Positions 24,297 to 33,405 of a stretch of DNA of 64,000 bases are shown here, one piece after another (position 1 is the first letter of the stretch; the number at the start of each line of letters is the position of its first letter). Below the pieces are notes generated by a model. It saw only the letters and a list, made by a program, of their open reading frames with translations, had not been told where the DNA came from and made no database searches. Origin of the DNA: Sinomonas notoginsengisoli (GTDB taxonomy: Bacteria; Actinomycetota; Actinomycetes; Actinomycetales; Micrococcaceae); NCBI RefSeq assembly GCF_021554725.1, contig NZ_JAIZDP010000010.1, forward strand, positions 38,150-102,149, read 5' to 3'. Made by a program: the position numbers and the translations under genes.

Positions 24297-25844
24297 GTGG
24301 ACATCGCCACCACTCTGAGATGGGCTGCAGAACGCTATCCCCGCAGGTGCGCCGTGGGAGGTGCCCGGCCACTGACCTATTCCGAGTGGGACGTCAGGAC
24401 CGATGGCCTAGCCTCGTCGCTGATCGCTCTGGGTTGCGTTCCCGGCGATCGGGTCGTGCTCATGCTGAGCGGGGGGGAGCCGCTGGCATCGCTGCATCTG
24501 GCTGCGCAGAAGGCCGGCCTGACGTCTGTGCCCTTGTCGACGCGGTTCTCGGCCGTCGAGATGGCCTATTGCGTGGCGGACTGTTCCCCGGCGCTAATCA
24601 TCGCTGACGACGCGACATCGGAGCTGGTCGAGCAGGCGTGCGCCTCGCTTCCGGGGCCCCCACCCGTCATCGGCATCGATGAGCTTCGGCATGCCGACCC
24701 GAAGCGGTTGCCCGACGCTCCTGCCGGATCCGACTACAGCCTCATGCTCTACACCTCTGGGACAACCGGCAAGCCGAAAGGGGTTCCGCGGACCCACCGG
24801 GCCGAGCACTCGGCCGCCGTGGCACACCTGCTGCAGACGGGACAGCCTCCGGGGGCGGTGAGCCTCGGGGTGATGCCGTTGTTCCATACGATGGGGATGA
24901 GGTCGCTCCTGGCGAGCATCGTATGCGGCGGAACCTGGGTTCCCCAAGCCAAGTTCGACGCCGAGGAATCAATCGGCCTGATCATCGACCACGGCGTCGA
25001 CTCTCTCTACCTAGTGCCCACCATCTACTGGTCCCTGCTTCAGACCGGCAGGCTGGACCAGGCCCGGAGCGTGCGGCGGCTGGCTTACGCGGGGGCCCCC
25101 ATGAGCCCCACCCTCGCAGGGCAGCTCGTGGAGTCCGTCAGGCCGGAGCGCTTCATCAACCACTTCGGCAGCACTGAGATCTACACCTTCACCATTGGCC
25201 CTGATGGTGCGCGCAAGCCCGGTTGCGCCGGACGAGCGGGTATCTTCTCCAGGGTCCGTCTCGTGGACCCTACGCCCGGGGCCGATCCGGACGCGCTCGT
25301 TGTCCCAGGCGAGCAGGGACAGATTGCCGTCAGCATGGCCAGTCCCGAAGCTTTCGCCGGCTATTGGAACAGGCCGGACGCCGACGCCAAGTCCATCCGA
25401 GACGGCTGGTACTTCCCGGGAGATCTGGCGGTGGAGGATGATGACGGCGACCTATGGGTCTCGGGCCGGGTGGACGACATGATCAATTCCGGAGGCGAGA
25501 ATCTCTTCCCGGAGGACATCGAAAGCGCCCTTGCCGGCTGCCCTTACCTCGACCAGGTCATTGTCGCCGGGACGCCGCACGAGAAGTGGGGCTCGGCGGT
25601 GACCGCCTTCTTCGTCCCGGCCGACCGGAACGCCCCACGTGAGGCGCTCGCCCTGGTCCAGTCCTGGGTCAGGCAGGAGTCGGGCCTTGCGCCGCTGAAG
25701 CGGCCGAAACGATATGTCGCGGTCGATGCCATCCCAACTTCCGCTGTCGGCAAGATTCTCCGCCGCCGACTCGTCGGGGGCGACTACCAGATGCTCGCAG
25801 ACAGCGACGAAGAAAATACCACCTCCCGCAGGAGCACCCGATGA
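24297..25844 (+). CDS. Acyl/aryl-CoA ligase, HmfD-like (2-furoyl-CoA synthetase candidate)
   Basis: Adenylate-forming enzyme that would activate a carboxylic acid with ATP and CoA. 515 residues from the GTG at 24,297, chosen for the AGGAG 6 nt upstream; an in-frame GTG at 24,270 lacks this. Motifs: LMLYTSGTTGKPKGVPRTH (P-loop, ~150), FGSTEIYTF, SIRDGWYFPGDLAVEDDDGD, GRVDDMINSGGENLFPEDIE, and catalytic Lys in PTSAVGKILRRRL. Similar in style to 4-chlorobenzoate/benzoate-CoA ligases. First gene of the operon; it overlaps the hydroxylase large subunit (ATGA). Context points to 2-furoate, but other aryl acids are possible. Confidence 0.85.
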   Translation: MDIATTLRWAAERYPRRCAVGGARPLTYSEWDVRTDGLASSLIALGCVPGDRVVLMLSGGEPLASLHLAAQKAGLTSVPLSTRFSAVEMAYCVADCSPALIIADDATSELVEQACASLPGPPPVIGIDELRHADPKRLPDAPAGSDYSLMLYTSGTTGKPKGVPRTHRAEHSAAVAHLLQTGQPPGAVSLGVMPLFHTMGMRSLLASIVCGGTWVPQAKFDAEESIGLIIDHGVDSLYLVPTIYWSLLQTGRLDQARSVRRLAYAGAPMSPTLAGQLVESVRPERFINHFGSTEIYTFTIGPDGARKPGCAGRAGIFSRVRLVDPTPGADPDALVVPGEQGQIAVSMASPEAFAGYWNRPDADAKSIRDGWYFPGDLAVEDDDGDLWVSGRVDDMINSGGENLFPEDIESALAGCPYLDQVIVAGTPHEKWGSAVTAFFVPADRNAPREALALVQSWVRQESGLAPLKRPKRYVAVDAIPTSAVGKILRRRLVGGDYQMLADSDEENTTSRRSTR

Positions 25845-28246
25845 CCGATCTCGCCCGCATCGAGGACCCCAAGCTGCTCACCGGCCAGGGACGATTCCTC
25901 GACGATCTGGACCCGCTGCCCGGCACCCTGGTCGCGGCGATCGTCCGGAGCCCCCACCCCCACGCCCGCATCCTCGGCGCCGACCTCGAGCGCGCCCGCC
26001 GCCATCCCGGAGTCGCCGCCGTGATCGGCCCGGAGGACGTCCTGCGCGGCCTGAAGCCCTTCCCCCTCTCGGTCAAAGTGCCGATGCCCTACTACCCGAC
26101 GGGAACGGACAAGACCCGATACGTCGGCGAGCCCGTAGCCGTCGTGGTCGCCACGGACCGGTACACCGCCGAGGATGCCGCCGAGCTCGTGGAGATCGAT
26201 TACGAGCCTCTCGACGCGGTCGTGGGCACCTATGATGCGCTCGGGCCCGACGCGCCGCGTCTGCACGAGGGAGCCGAGAGCAACACAGCCACCGACAGGT
26301 CCTTCACCTTCGGAGACGTGGACGATGCATTCGCACTCGCCCAACACACGGTCCTCGGCCGCTACTCGTTCCCGCGTTACTCCTCCACCCCCATGGAGTG
26401 CTACAGCGTGATCGCCGACTGGGCCGAGACCGCCGACGGGCCCGAAGTCACGACGTGGGCCAACTTCCACGGTCCCTTCTCCATGGTCCAAGTGGCCGCC
26501 GGGGCCCTGAACATCCCCACCTCCCGTCTCCGGCTGATCGTTCCGGCTGATATCGGCGGAAGCTTCGGCATCAAGGCCGCGCTCTACCCCTACGTGGTGC
26601 TGATGGCCCTTGCCAGCAAGCATGCGGGTCGGCCGGTGCGCTGGAGCGAGGACAGGCTGGAACACCTCCTCTCCAGCTCCTCTGGTTCAGACCGGGAGAT
26701 GACCTTCGAAGCAGCCGTGGACGACCGCGGCGTCATCTCGGCGCTGAAGGTGGACTTGATCGACAATGTCGGCGCCTACCTCCGCCCGCCCGAGCCCGCA
26801 AACCTGTACCGCTGCTTCGGCAACATCACGGGCGCATACCGGATCGAACGAGTACAGATCCGTGCCAGAGCGGTGGTGACGAACAAGGCACCGACCGGGC
26901 TCAACCGGGGCTTCGGCGGCCAGCAGCTCTACTTCGGACTCGAACGGCTGATCGACGACATCGCCCGCGTCCTCGGCCGCGACCCAGTCGAGGTGCGCCG
27001 GGCGAACTTGATCCGCGCCCACGAGTTCCCCTACGCCACTCCCAGCGGGGGCATCTACGATTCAGGAGACTACCAGCGTGCTCTGCAGATGATGCTGGAC
27101 GCCGCGGGATACGGTGAGCTGCGCAAACAGCAGCAGGCCGCGCGCGAGCGGGGCGAGCTGTTCGGAATCGGGGTGGCTACGGTCACCGATCCGTCGGCCA
27201 CAAACATCGGATACGTCGGCCTGGCGACCCCGGTCCACAATCGCGGCCACGGAAAGTCCGGATCGACCGAACACGTACGGGTCAGCGTCGACCCGCAGGG
27301 CATTGTCACCGTGTTGCTCGGCACCGTCCCACAGGGACAGGGGCATGCGACAGTAGCCCGCCAAATCGTCGCAGACCGGTTGGGCCTGCCGCCGGACCGG
27401 GTCAGGCCGCGGGTGGAAATGGATACCGCGACCACACCGTGGACGATCACAACCGGCAGCTACTCCTCAAGGTTCGCCCCCCTGCTCACCAGCGCCCTGA
27501 TCCAGGCGACAGACCGCTTGGCCGAGACGATCCGGGCCGCTGCTTCGGTGCTGCTGCAGGCTGCGCCCGACGACTTGGAGTTGGCCGAGGGCATGGTGCG
27601 GGTCTCGGCCGAACCGGGCCGTAGCGTCTCTTTCCACCATGCCGCAGGGTTGATCCACTGGGACCCGGGGGCGCTGCCCGAGGGCATCCCGGCGCGGATG
27701 TACGAGGAAGCCGCGTTCACCCCGCCCCAGTCCAAGTCGCCCTCTCGAACGGACCAGATCAACTCCAGCCTCTGCTACGGCTTCGTTGCCGAGCTCGTTG
27801 CCTGCCGCGTCGACCTGGACACACTCCAGGTCTCATTTGAGGCGGTCGCCTCCGTCCACGACTCCGGAACGATCCTGAACAAGGTCCTCCTCGAAGGCCA
27901 GGTCCACGGTGCCCTCGTCCAGGCCCTCGGCGGTGCCCTTTACGAGGAGATGTCTTACTCGGATTCGGGGCAGCCCACGGCGACGACCTTCATGGACTAT
28001 CTGTGCCCGACCACCGCCGAGTCTTCGTTCCCCTTGACCAGCGAAGCCCTTGAGACTCCCTCGCCGCTGACCACCCTGGGAGCGAAGGGATGCGGCGAGG
28101 GGAGCTCCATGAGCTTCCCAGTCGCGATAGCCAATGCGGTAGCCGACGCGCTCTCCCCGCACGGGATCAGCATCAACTCCCTGCCCCTGCACCCAAATGT
28201 CCTGCACAAGCTGCTCGCAGCCAACGCCCTCGAGAAAGGGAACTGA
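25841..28246 (+). CDS. Molybdenum hydroxylase large subunit, HmfA-like
   Basis: 801 residues, xanthine-oxidase family molybdopterin-binding subunit. It opens with EDPKLLTGQGRFLDDLDPLP, and shows FHGPFSMVQVAAGALNIPTS, NRGFGGQQLYFGLERLIDDI and the C-terminal GAKGCGEGSSMSFPVAIANA, where the Glu of GEG is the expected catalytic base. With the FAD and 2Fe-2S subunits downstream it would hydroxylate the ring of an aryl-CoA with water as oxygen donor. In the Hmf pathway this is 2-furoyl-CoA dehydrogenase. The gene order (large, crotonase, medium, small) inserts a crotonase between subunits. Confidence 0.9.
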   Translation: MTDLARIEDPKLLTGQGRFLDDLDPLPGTLVAAIVRSPHPHARILGADLERARRHPGVAAVIGPEDVLRGLKPFPLSVKVPMPYYPTGTDKTRYVGEPVAVVVATDRYTAEDAAELVEIDYEPLDAVVGTYDALGPDAPRLHEGAESNTATDRSFTFGDVDDAFALAQHTVLGRYSFPRYSSTPMECYSVIADWAETADGPEVTTWANFHGPFSMVQVAAGALNIPTSRLRLIVPADIGGSFGIKAALYPYVVLMALASKHAGRPVRWSEDRLEHLLSSSSGSDREMTFEAAVDDRGVISALKVDLIDNVGAYLRPPEPANLYRCFGNITGAYRIERVQIRARAVVTNKAPTGLNRGFGGQQLYFGLERLIDDIARVLGRDPVEVRRANLIRAHEFPYATPSGGIYDSGDYQRALQMMLDAAGYGELRKQQQAARERGELFGIGVATVTDPSATNIGYVGLATPVHNRGHGKSGSTEHVRVSVDPQGIVTVLLGTVPQGQGHATVARQIVADRLGLPPDRVRPRVEMDTATTPWTITTGSYSSRFAPLLTSALIQATDRLAETIRAAASVLLQAAPDDLELAEGMVRVSAEPGRSVSFHHAAGLIHWDPGALPEGIPARMYEEAAFTPPQSKSPSRTDQINSSLCYGFVAELVACRVDLDTLQVSFEAVASVHDSGTILNKVLLEGQVHGALVQALGGALYEEMSYSDSGQPTATTFMDYLCPTTAESSFPLTSEALETPSPLTTLGAKGCGEGSSMSFPVAIANAVADALSPHGISINSLPLHPNVLHKLLAANALEKGN

Positions 28247-28247
28247 G

Positions 28248-29027
28248 ATGCCGCTCACCGGAGGCGAAATCCGAATCGCGCGTAGCCACGACGGCCGCGT
28301 CGCCAACCTCACGCTCAGCCATGGGCGTTTCAACGTGATCACTTGGGAGACCCGCCAAGCCATGGCGGACAGGTTCGCCGAAATCGATGCCGACCGCGAC
28401 ATCAGGCTCGTCGTCATCCGGGCCGAAGGCGAGCACTTCTCCTCCGGCGGAGACATCGCCGGCTTCATGGAAGTCGACCCGGTCGACCTCACAGACCTAG
28501 GCCACAACATCACCGCCCCCGCCCGGAGCCCGAAGCCGGTGATCTCCGCAATCGACGGCTACTGCTTCGGAGTGGGCCTGGAGCTCGTGCTCTCCACAGA
28601 CATCCGGCTCGCTACCGCTGCAGCCCGCTTCGCCCTGCCGGAGATGAAACTCGGGATGATCCCCGGAAGCGGAGGGACCCAGCGGCTGTCAAGGCTAATC
28701 GGCCTGTCCAGGGCCAAGTACCACATCCTCACGGGCGAACGCATCACCGGCCAGCAGGCGCTCGATTGGGGAATGGTCGCGGTTCTGGCCCCGGATGCAG
28801 AGGCACTTGAGGCCGAAGTGGGCGCACTCGTGGACAAGATGCTCGGCTACTCCCCCATCGCAATGCGCACCGCGAAGGAAGTCCTGGACAAGGGCAGCGA
28901 CGGGCCCCTTTACACAGGCATCGAGCTCGAGCGCAAAGCCTACTCCATGCTCCGCGCCAGCGAAGACTTCGCCGAAGGCGTCGCGGCGTTCGGCGACAGG
29001 CGCACTCCGAAATTCCAAGGGCGTTGA
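28248..29027 (+). CDS. Enoyl-CoA hydratase/isomerase (crotonase) family, HmfE-like position
   Basis: 259 residues from the ATG at 28,248 (AAGGGA 8 nt upstream). Crotonase fold: EGEHFSSGGDIAGFMEVD (oxyanion hole), GYCFGVGLELVLSTDIRLAT, and RFALPEMKLGMIPGSGGTQR. Both usual Glu residues (in GLEL and LPEM) are present, so it is not of the feruloyl-CoA hydratase-lyase type that lacks the first. In Cupriavidus the crotonase-family HmfE hydrolyses 2-oxoglutaroyl-CoA; I infer a similar post-hydroxylation step here. It starts 1 bp after the large-subunit stop. Confidence 0.85.
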   Translation: MPLTGGEIRIARSHDGRVANLTLSHGRFNVITWETRQAMADRFAEIDADRDIRLVVIRAEGEHFSSGGDIAGFMEVDPVDLTDLGHNITAPARSPKPVISAIDGYCFGVGLELVLSTDIRLATAAARFALPEMKLGMIPGSGGTQRLSRLIGLSRAKYHILTGERITGQQALDWGMVAVLAPDAEALEAEVGALVDKMLGYSPIAMRTAKEVLDKGSDGPLYTGIELERKAYSMLRASEDFAEGVAAFGDRRTPKFQGR

Positions 29028-29038
29028 GGGAAGGCATC

Positions 29039-29965
29039 GTGAAAGCAGCACCCTTCGCGTACGTCCGCCCCGGAACGACTGCAGAAGCTCTCGAGGAGCT
29101 CTCCCGCGACGGGGCCAAGGTCATCGCCGGCGGCCAGTCGCTGGTGCCCGTCCTGGCCATGCGCCTGGCCCGTCCGGCAGCGCTTGTGGACATCAATGCC
29201 ATCGAAGCCCTGCAGGTCTTGGAAGACGAGACGGCAGGCGTGCGGATCGGTGCCACCGTCCGCCAGCGGGAGGCGCAGCGGAATCCGGCGACCTCCCGGG
29301 TTCCGCTGCTGAGGATGGCCCTGCCCTGGATCGGGCATCGAGAACTGCGCAGCAGGGGAACCGTCTGCGGCAGCCTCGCCCATGCCGATCCGGCGGCCGA
29401 ACTGCCCGCAGTGGCGTGCTCCCTGGAAGCCGCCATCACGATCGCAGGCCCAGGCGGTGAGCGGACCGTTGCCGCCGAAGGGTTCTTCACAGCAGCAATG
29501 ACCACATCTGCCGGCTCCGAGGAACTGATCACGTCGGTCCGCTTCCCGCACGCCACCGAGCAGCAGGGTTTCGGGTTCGCGGAGATCGGACGGCGCCACG
29601 GCGACTTCGCCCTTGCAGGGGTCGCGATACGCGTCGAGGCACAAGACCCGGCCCGTCCCTCGGCCCGTATCACCTGCTTCGGAGTCTCCGACACCCCCGT
29701 GGTGCGGGACGACTCGACCCGACTCTCAGAAGCGGTTGCCGCAGCAGGGCCTGACACCCCCGAAATACAGATCCGCACGCTGCTGGCAGCAAGCGCCCAC
29801 GACTTCGCCACCGAGGTCGTGGACACCGGCGGCGACGAACACGGCAGCCGAGCCTACCGCCAGCAGCTCATCGCAGCCCTGAGCAGCCGCGAACTGGCCC
29901 GCGCCTACATCCGGGCCACACGAGACGGGACAGGCCGCACCGGACCCGACCAGGAGAAACCATGA
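29039..29965 (+). CDS. Molybdenum hydroxylase FAD-binding subunit, HmfB-like
   Basis: 308 residues from a GTG at 29,039 (GGGAAGG just upstream). PCMH-type FAD domain: FAYVRPGTTAEALEELSRDG, KVIAGGQSLVPVLAMRLARP (FAD pyrophosphate loop) and LRSRGTVCGSLAHADPAAEL (second FAD motif), followed by a CO-dehydrogenase flavoprotein C-terminal domain (FGFAEIGRRHGDFALAGVAI). It passes electrons from the 2Fe-2S clusters to the acceptor. The upstream TTG at 29,024 would overlap the crotonase stop and is less likely. Overlaps the next gene (ATGA). Confidence 0.9.
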   Translation: MKAAPFAYVRPGTTAEALEELSRDGAKVIAGGQSLVPVLAMRLARPAALVDINAIEALQVLEDETAGVRIGATVRQREAQRNPATSRVPLLRMALPWIGHRELRSRGTVCGSLAHADPAAELPAVACSLEAAITIAGPGGERTVAAEGFFTAAMTTSAGSEELITSVRFPHATEQQGFGFAEIGRRHGDFALAGVAIRVEAQDPARPSARITCFGVSDTPVVRDDSTRLSEAVAAAGPDTPEIQIRTLLAASAHDFATEVVDTGGDEHGSRAYRQQLIAALSSRELARAYIRATRDGTGRTGPDQEKP

Positions 29966-31215
29966 GATCTGCCCGAACCGTAGACCGCATCGAGGCCGGC
30001 GACATGGTGCCGGTCGAGTTCACCGTCAACGGAACACCAGTCGCGCTGCACATCCCGGCCCGTATGACCCTTTCGGATGCGTTGCGCGACAACCTGGGCC
30101 TGACCGGCACACATATCGGCTGCGAGCACGGCGTCTGCGGGATGTGCACAGTCCTCATCGACGGGGAGGCAAGCCGATCCTGCCTGCTGTTCGCCTGCCA
30201 GGTTGACGGCGCCGAGATAACGACGGTCGAGGGACTCGGCCGCCCCGACGACCTCCACCCCCTGCAGGAAGCCTTCGGCCGGCACCATGCCTTGCAGTGC
30301 GGTTTCTGCACCCCAGGGTTCCTCATGAGCACCTACGACCTCCTCGACCACGATCCCGAAGTCCCCACCGACGAGCTCTCCGCAGAACTGTCGGGGGTGA
30401 TCTGCAGGTGCACGGGCTACCGCAACATCGTCGAGGCGGTGCAAGACGTGGCCGAGGCCCACCGTGGAGGCCTGCCCGGCCCGAAGAACTGCGGCCGACA
30501 ACGCACGCTCGTCGGGCGTGCGGCCGCCGGCTCCACCGCCCCGGGCCGGGAGGAGACAGAACAGGGCCCCTCCGAGGGCAGGCAGGCTGTCCCCGAAAGA
30601 ATCCAGCTCCCAAGCGGTGAACCGACCATCTCCGTGGAGGTCACAAGTCAACTGCAATCACCGCCTGGGGACGTGGCAAGGGTCTTCGAAGATGTCCGGC
30701 TGCTGGCCCGATGCTTGCCGGGGGCCGAACTGACTGAGGAACTTGGCGAGGACTGGTATCGCGGACGCGCCCGTGTCGCCCTCGGACCCATCAAATTGTC
30801 CTTCGACGGCTTTGCCCATCTTCTCGAGCACCAAGCCGACCGGATCCATCTCCTCGGCCAAGCCAAGGACACCAGCGGCGGCCGAGCCCAGGCCGATATC
30901 CGCCTGCTCGCAGTCCCCGACGGGACCGGAACACGGCTGCAGGCCCAAGCCCGCGTCTATCTCGTCGGGCGCATCGCCGGCTTCGGCCGGTCCCTGGCCG
31001 CGGACGTCAGCCGCCGCATGTTCGGCGAATTCGCAGCCGCTGTGGACCAGGCGGCCCGGGGCCAAGAACCCGAAAGCAACCCCAAGGCGCCAAGCGCGCT
31101 CCGAATACTGATGGACGCCCTCCTAGACCGGGCACGCGGGCTCCGTCATCGTCGCCATGGAATCCGTCATCAGCCCGAGGACCCCCACACGGAAGGGCAG
31201 CATGATGCCTCGTAG
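29962..31215 (+). CDS. Molybdenum hydroxylase 2Fe-2S subunit fused to a CoxG-like SRPBCC domain
   Basis: 417 residues with two domains. Residues ~15-170 are the usual small subunit: GCEHGVCGMCTVLIDGEASR (plant-type 2Fe-2S) and CGFCTPGFLM plus GVICRCTGYRNIVEAV (helical 2Fe-2S). A ~45-residue Gly/Glu/Ala-rich linker follows. Residues ~215-375 match the CoxG/SRPBCC carbon-monoxide-dehydrogenase subunit G style (SPPGDVARVFEDVRLLARCL, PGAELTEELGEDWYRGRARV, GFGRSLAADVSRRMFGEFAA). In most operons coxG is a separate gene; CoxG recruits the enzyme to the membrane. Preceded by AGGAG, and its start overlaps the FAD subunit stop. Confidence 0.88.
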   Translation: MRSARTVDRIEAGDMVPVEFTVNGTPVALHIPARMTLSDALRDNLGLTGTHIGCEHGVCGMCTVLIDGEASRSCLLFACQVDGAEITTVEGLGRPDDLHPLQEAFGRHHALQCGFCTPGFLMSTYDLLDHDPEVPTDELSAELSGVICRCTGYRNIVEAVQDVAEAHRGGLPGPKNCGRQRTLVGRAAAGSTAPGREETEQGPSEGRQAVPERIQLPSGEPTISVEVTSQLQSPPGDVARVFEDVRLLARCLPGAELTEELGEDWYRGRARVALGPIKLSFDGFAHLLEHQADRIHLLGQAKDTSGGRAQADIRLLAVPDGTGTRLQAQARVYLVGRIAGFGRSLAADVSRRMFGEFAAAVDQAARGQEPESNPKAPSALRILMDALLDRARGLRHRRHGIRHQPEDPHTEGQHDAS

Positions 31216-32626
31216 GAACGGTAACCCACCCTCCCACTCTCCTCTTCCCGCTGCCTTCGCTGCCGTGATGGGCTGGGCCTTCGACCTGTTCGACCTGTTC
31301 CTGCTGCTGTACGTCGCAGGACCCATCGGACACCAGATCTTCCCCGCCGACAGCGAGACCTTCAGCCTCGCCTTGGTCTTCGCCTCCTTCGCAGTCAGCA
31401 TCCTGATGCGCCCCGGGGGCGCAGCATTCTTCGGCGAACTGGCCGACCGCATCGGCCGGAAGAGGATCATGGTGACCGTGCTGGCCGGCGTCGGGCTCTC
31501 CACAGCGGCAATGGGCCTAGTCCCGACCTACTCCACGATCGGGGCAGCGGCTCCGGTCATCTTCCTCGTACTGCGGATCGTGCAAGGGCTCTTCGTCGGA
31601 GGGGTCACCGCGACGACCCACACCATCGGCACCGAAAGCGTCCCCCCACGCTGGCGCGGCCTCATGAGCGGACTCATCGGCGGCGGAGGGGCAGGAATCG
31701 GCGCCACCATCGCCAGCCTTGCCTTCATCGTCATTAGCCAACTCTTCCCCGGACCGGCCTTCGACACCTGGGGGTGGCGGGTGATGTTCTTCACTGGGCT
31801 GATCGGTGCGCTCCTGAGCCTTTTCGTGCTCCGTAAAGTGGAGGAATCGCCCATGTGGCTCGAGGCACAGGCTGCGGCTAGAGCATCCGGAGCCGCAGCG
31901 CCCACCCAGAAGATGCGGTTCAAGGACCTGCTCAGCGGCAAGTATCGCATCATCACCCTGCTCAACATCGGTGTCGCGGCTGGAGCCGGCGCCCAGTACT
32001 ACCTCACCTCAGGCTTCCTGCCCACCCTCCTCGGGCCCGTCGTCCAAGTCCCTGCTGGGCCACGAGGACTGATCCTGCTCGCTGCAAGCGTCATAGTGAT
32101 CATCTCCGCCACCGCTGCGGGAGAACTGAGCGAGCGAATCGGCAGACGCAGGACCATGCTCCTGATCGGGGGCGTCAACGTCATCGCGCTGCCAGTCCTC
32201 ACCTTGGTCATCGCAGGGACCAGTCCCTCGGCGACAGAGGCGATCCTGGCGCTGAGCTGCCTGCTCGCCTTCCTGGCCAATGCGGCGTATGCTCCGGTGC
32301 TCGTCTTCCTGAACGAGCGCTACCCCACAGCCATCCGCTCGCGCGGCACCGCAATCACTTGGAACACCGGCTTCATGATCGGCGGCCTGCTGCCGACCTT
32401 CGTCAACCTCCTCAGCCCCACCGTGAAGGACGTCGGAACCCAGCTTGCTATCTTCCTCGTGGTCTCGACGCTCGTCTTCATCCTCGTCGCCTTCCTCAGC
32501 CCAGAGACACGCGGCGGGTTCGAAGCCCTCGGGGCCGTCGACACCCAGGCAGCAGACGCTGGCACCGCTCCCGAGGCGCACCCGGCCGACCATAAGACCC
32601 ACGACAACACATGGAGACGCGAATGA
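31202..32626 (+). CDS. MFS transporter for an organic acid
   Basis: 474 residues from the ATG at 31,202, preceded by GGAAGGGC; a frame extension to 31,157 lies deeper in the previous gene. Twelve membrane segments with MFS motifs GELADRIGRKRIMVTVLAGV (loop 2-3), ESVPPRWRGLMSGLIGGGGA, and ELSERIGRRRTMLLIGGVNV (loop 8-9). The start MGWAFDLFDLFLLLYVAGPI is of the aromatic/organic acid:H+ symporter style. It overlaps the end of the 2Fe-2S gene, so it is in the same operon and probably imports the pathway substrate such as furoate. Confidence 0.85.
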   Translation: MMPRRNGNPPSHSPLPAAFAAVMGWAFDLFDLFLLLYVAGPIGHQIFPADSETFSLALVFASFAVSILMRPGGAAFFGELADRIGRKRIMVTVLAGVGLSTAAMGLVPTYSTIGAAAPVIFLVLRIVQGLFVGGVTATTHTIGTESVPPRWRGLMSGLIGGGGAGIGATIASLAFIVISQLFPGPAFDTWGWRVMFFTGLIGALLSLFVLRKVEESPMWLEAQAAARASGAAAPTQKMRFKDLLSGKYRIITLLNIGVAAGAGAQYYLTSGFLPTLLGPVVQVPAGPRGLILLAASVIVIISATAAGELSERIGRRRTMLLIGGVNVIALPVLTLVIAGTSPSATEAILALSCLLAFLANAAYAPVLVFLNERYPTAIRSRGTAITWNTGFMIGGLLPTFVNLLSPTVKDVGTQLAIFLVVSTLVFILVAFLSPETRGGFEALGAVDTQAADAGTAPEAHPADHKTHDNTWRRE

Positions 32627-33405
32627 CATCCGATCCCTCCCCCTTCTCGGACCGCACCGTCCTCCTCACCGGAGTCGGCGGCGACATCGGGGCAACCTAC
32701 CTCTCCGGACTAGTGCAGGCCGGAGCGAACGTCGTCGCCACCGACCTGCCGGGGCTCGGTGAAGCCGGTCGCGCCCTCACCTCCGCTGCCAGCGACACTG
32801 GGCCGGGACGAGCAGTCTTCGTTGAATGCGACATCACTGACGAGAAGGGTGTCCGACGCGCAGTCGACACCGCGATCGGAGAATTCGGCCACCTCGACAG
32901 CGTGGTGAACAATGCTGCAATCTACCGCACCCTGGGAGGAAAACGACCGCTGGTGGAACTGGCGGAAGCAGACTGGGAGCTGGTGCTGCGCGTGAACGTC
33001 GTGGGCACCTGGCAGGTCATCAAGGCAGCTGCTCCCCACCTGGCCGTCACAGGACAGGGTCGCATCGTCAATATCGCCTCCGTCGTCTCCCGGAACGGGG
33101 CGCCGGGGTTCGCTCACTACGTCGCATCCAAAGCCGCCGTCGAAGGACTCACCCGCTCAGCGGCCCGAGAACTGGGTGTTGACGGAACGACCGTGAACTC
33201 CGTCTCTCCCGGACTCGTAGACGATGCAGCCACTCGTGAACTCAACAGCGAAGAGTATCTGCGCACAGCCGCCATATCACGTGCTATCCCACGAGCCATG
33301 GTCCCCGACGACCTGGTCGGTGCAGTGATGTGGCTGGCCGGGCCGACCTCAGGCTTCGTCACCGGCCAGACTCTCATCGTTGACGGAGGAGGCGTGTTCG
33401 CCTGA
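32623..33405 (+). CDS. Short-chain dehydrogenase/reductase
   Basis: 260 residues from the ATG at 32,623 (ATGA overlap with the transporter stop). Rossmann motif TGVGGDIGATYLSG, NNAAIY, catalytic Ser in NIASVVSRNGAPG and Tyr-Lys in HYVASKAAVEGL; C-terminal TGQTLIVDGGGVF. NAD(P)-dependent oxidation or reduction. In a furan pathway it could oxidise furfuryl or hydroxymethylfurfuryl alcohol, a step that in Cupriavidus is done partly by the HmfH oxidase, absent here. Substrate is inferred from context only. Confidence 0.85.
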   Translation: MTSDPSPFSDRTVLLTGVGGDIGATYLSGLVQAGANVVATDLPGLGEAGRALTSAASDTGPGRAVFVECDITDEKGVRRAVDTAIGEFGHLDSVVNNAAIYRTLGGKRPLVELAEADWELVLRVNVVGTWQVIKAAAPHLAVTGQGRIVNIASVVSRNGAPGFAHYVASKAAVEGLTRSAARELGVDGTTVNSVSPGLVDDAATRELNSEEYLRTAAISRAIPRAMVPDDLVGAVMWLAGPTSGFVTGQTLIVDGGGVFA

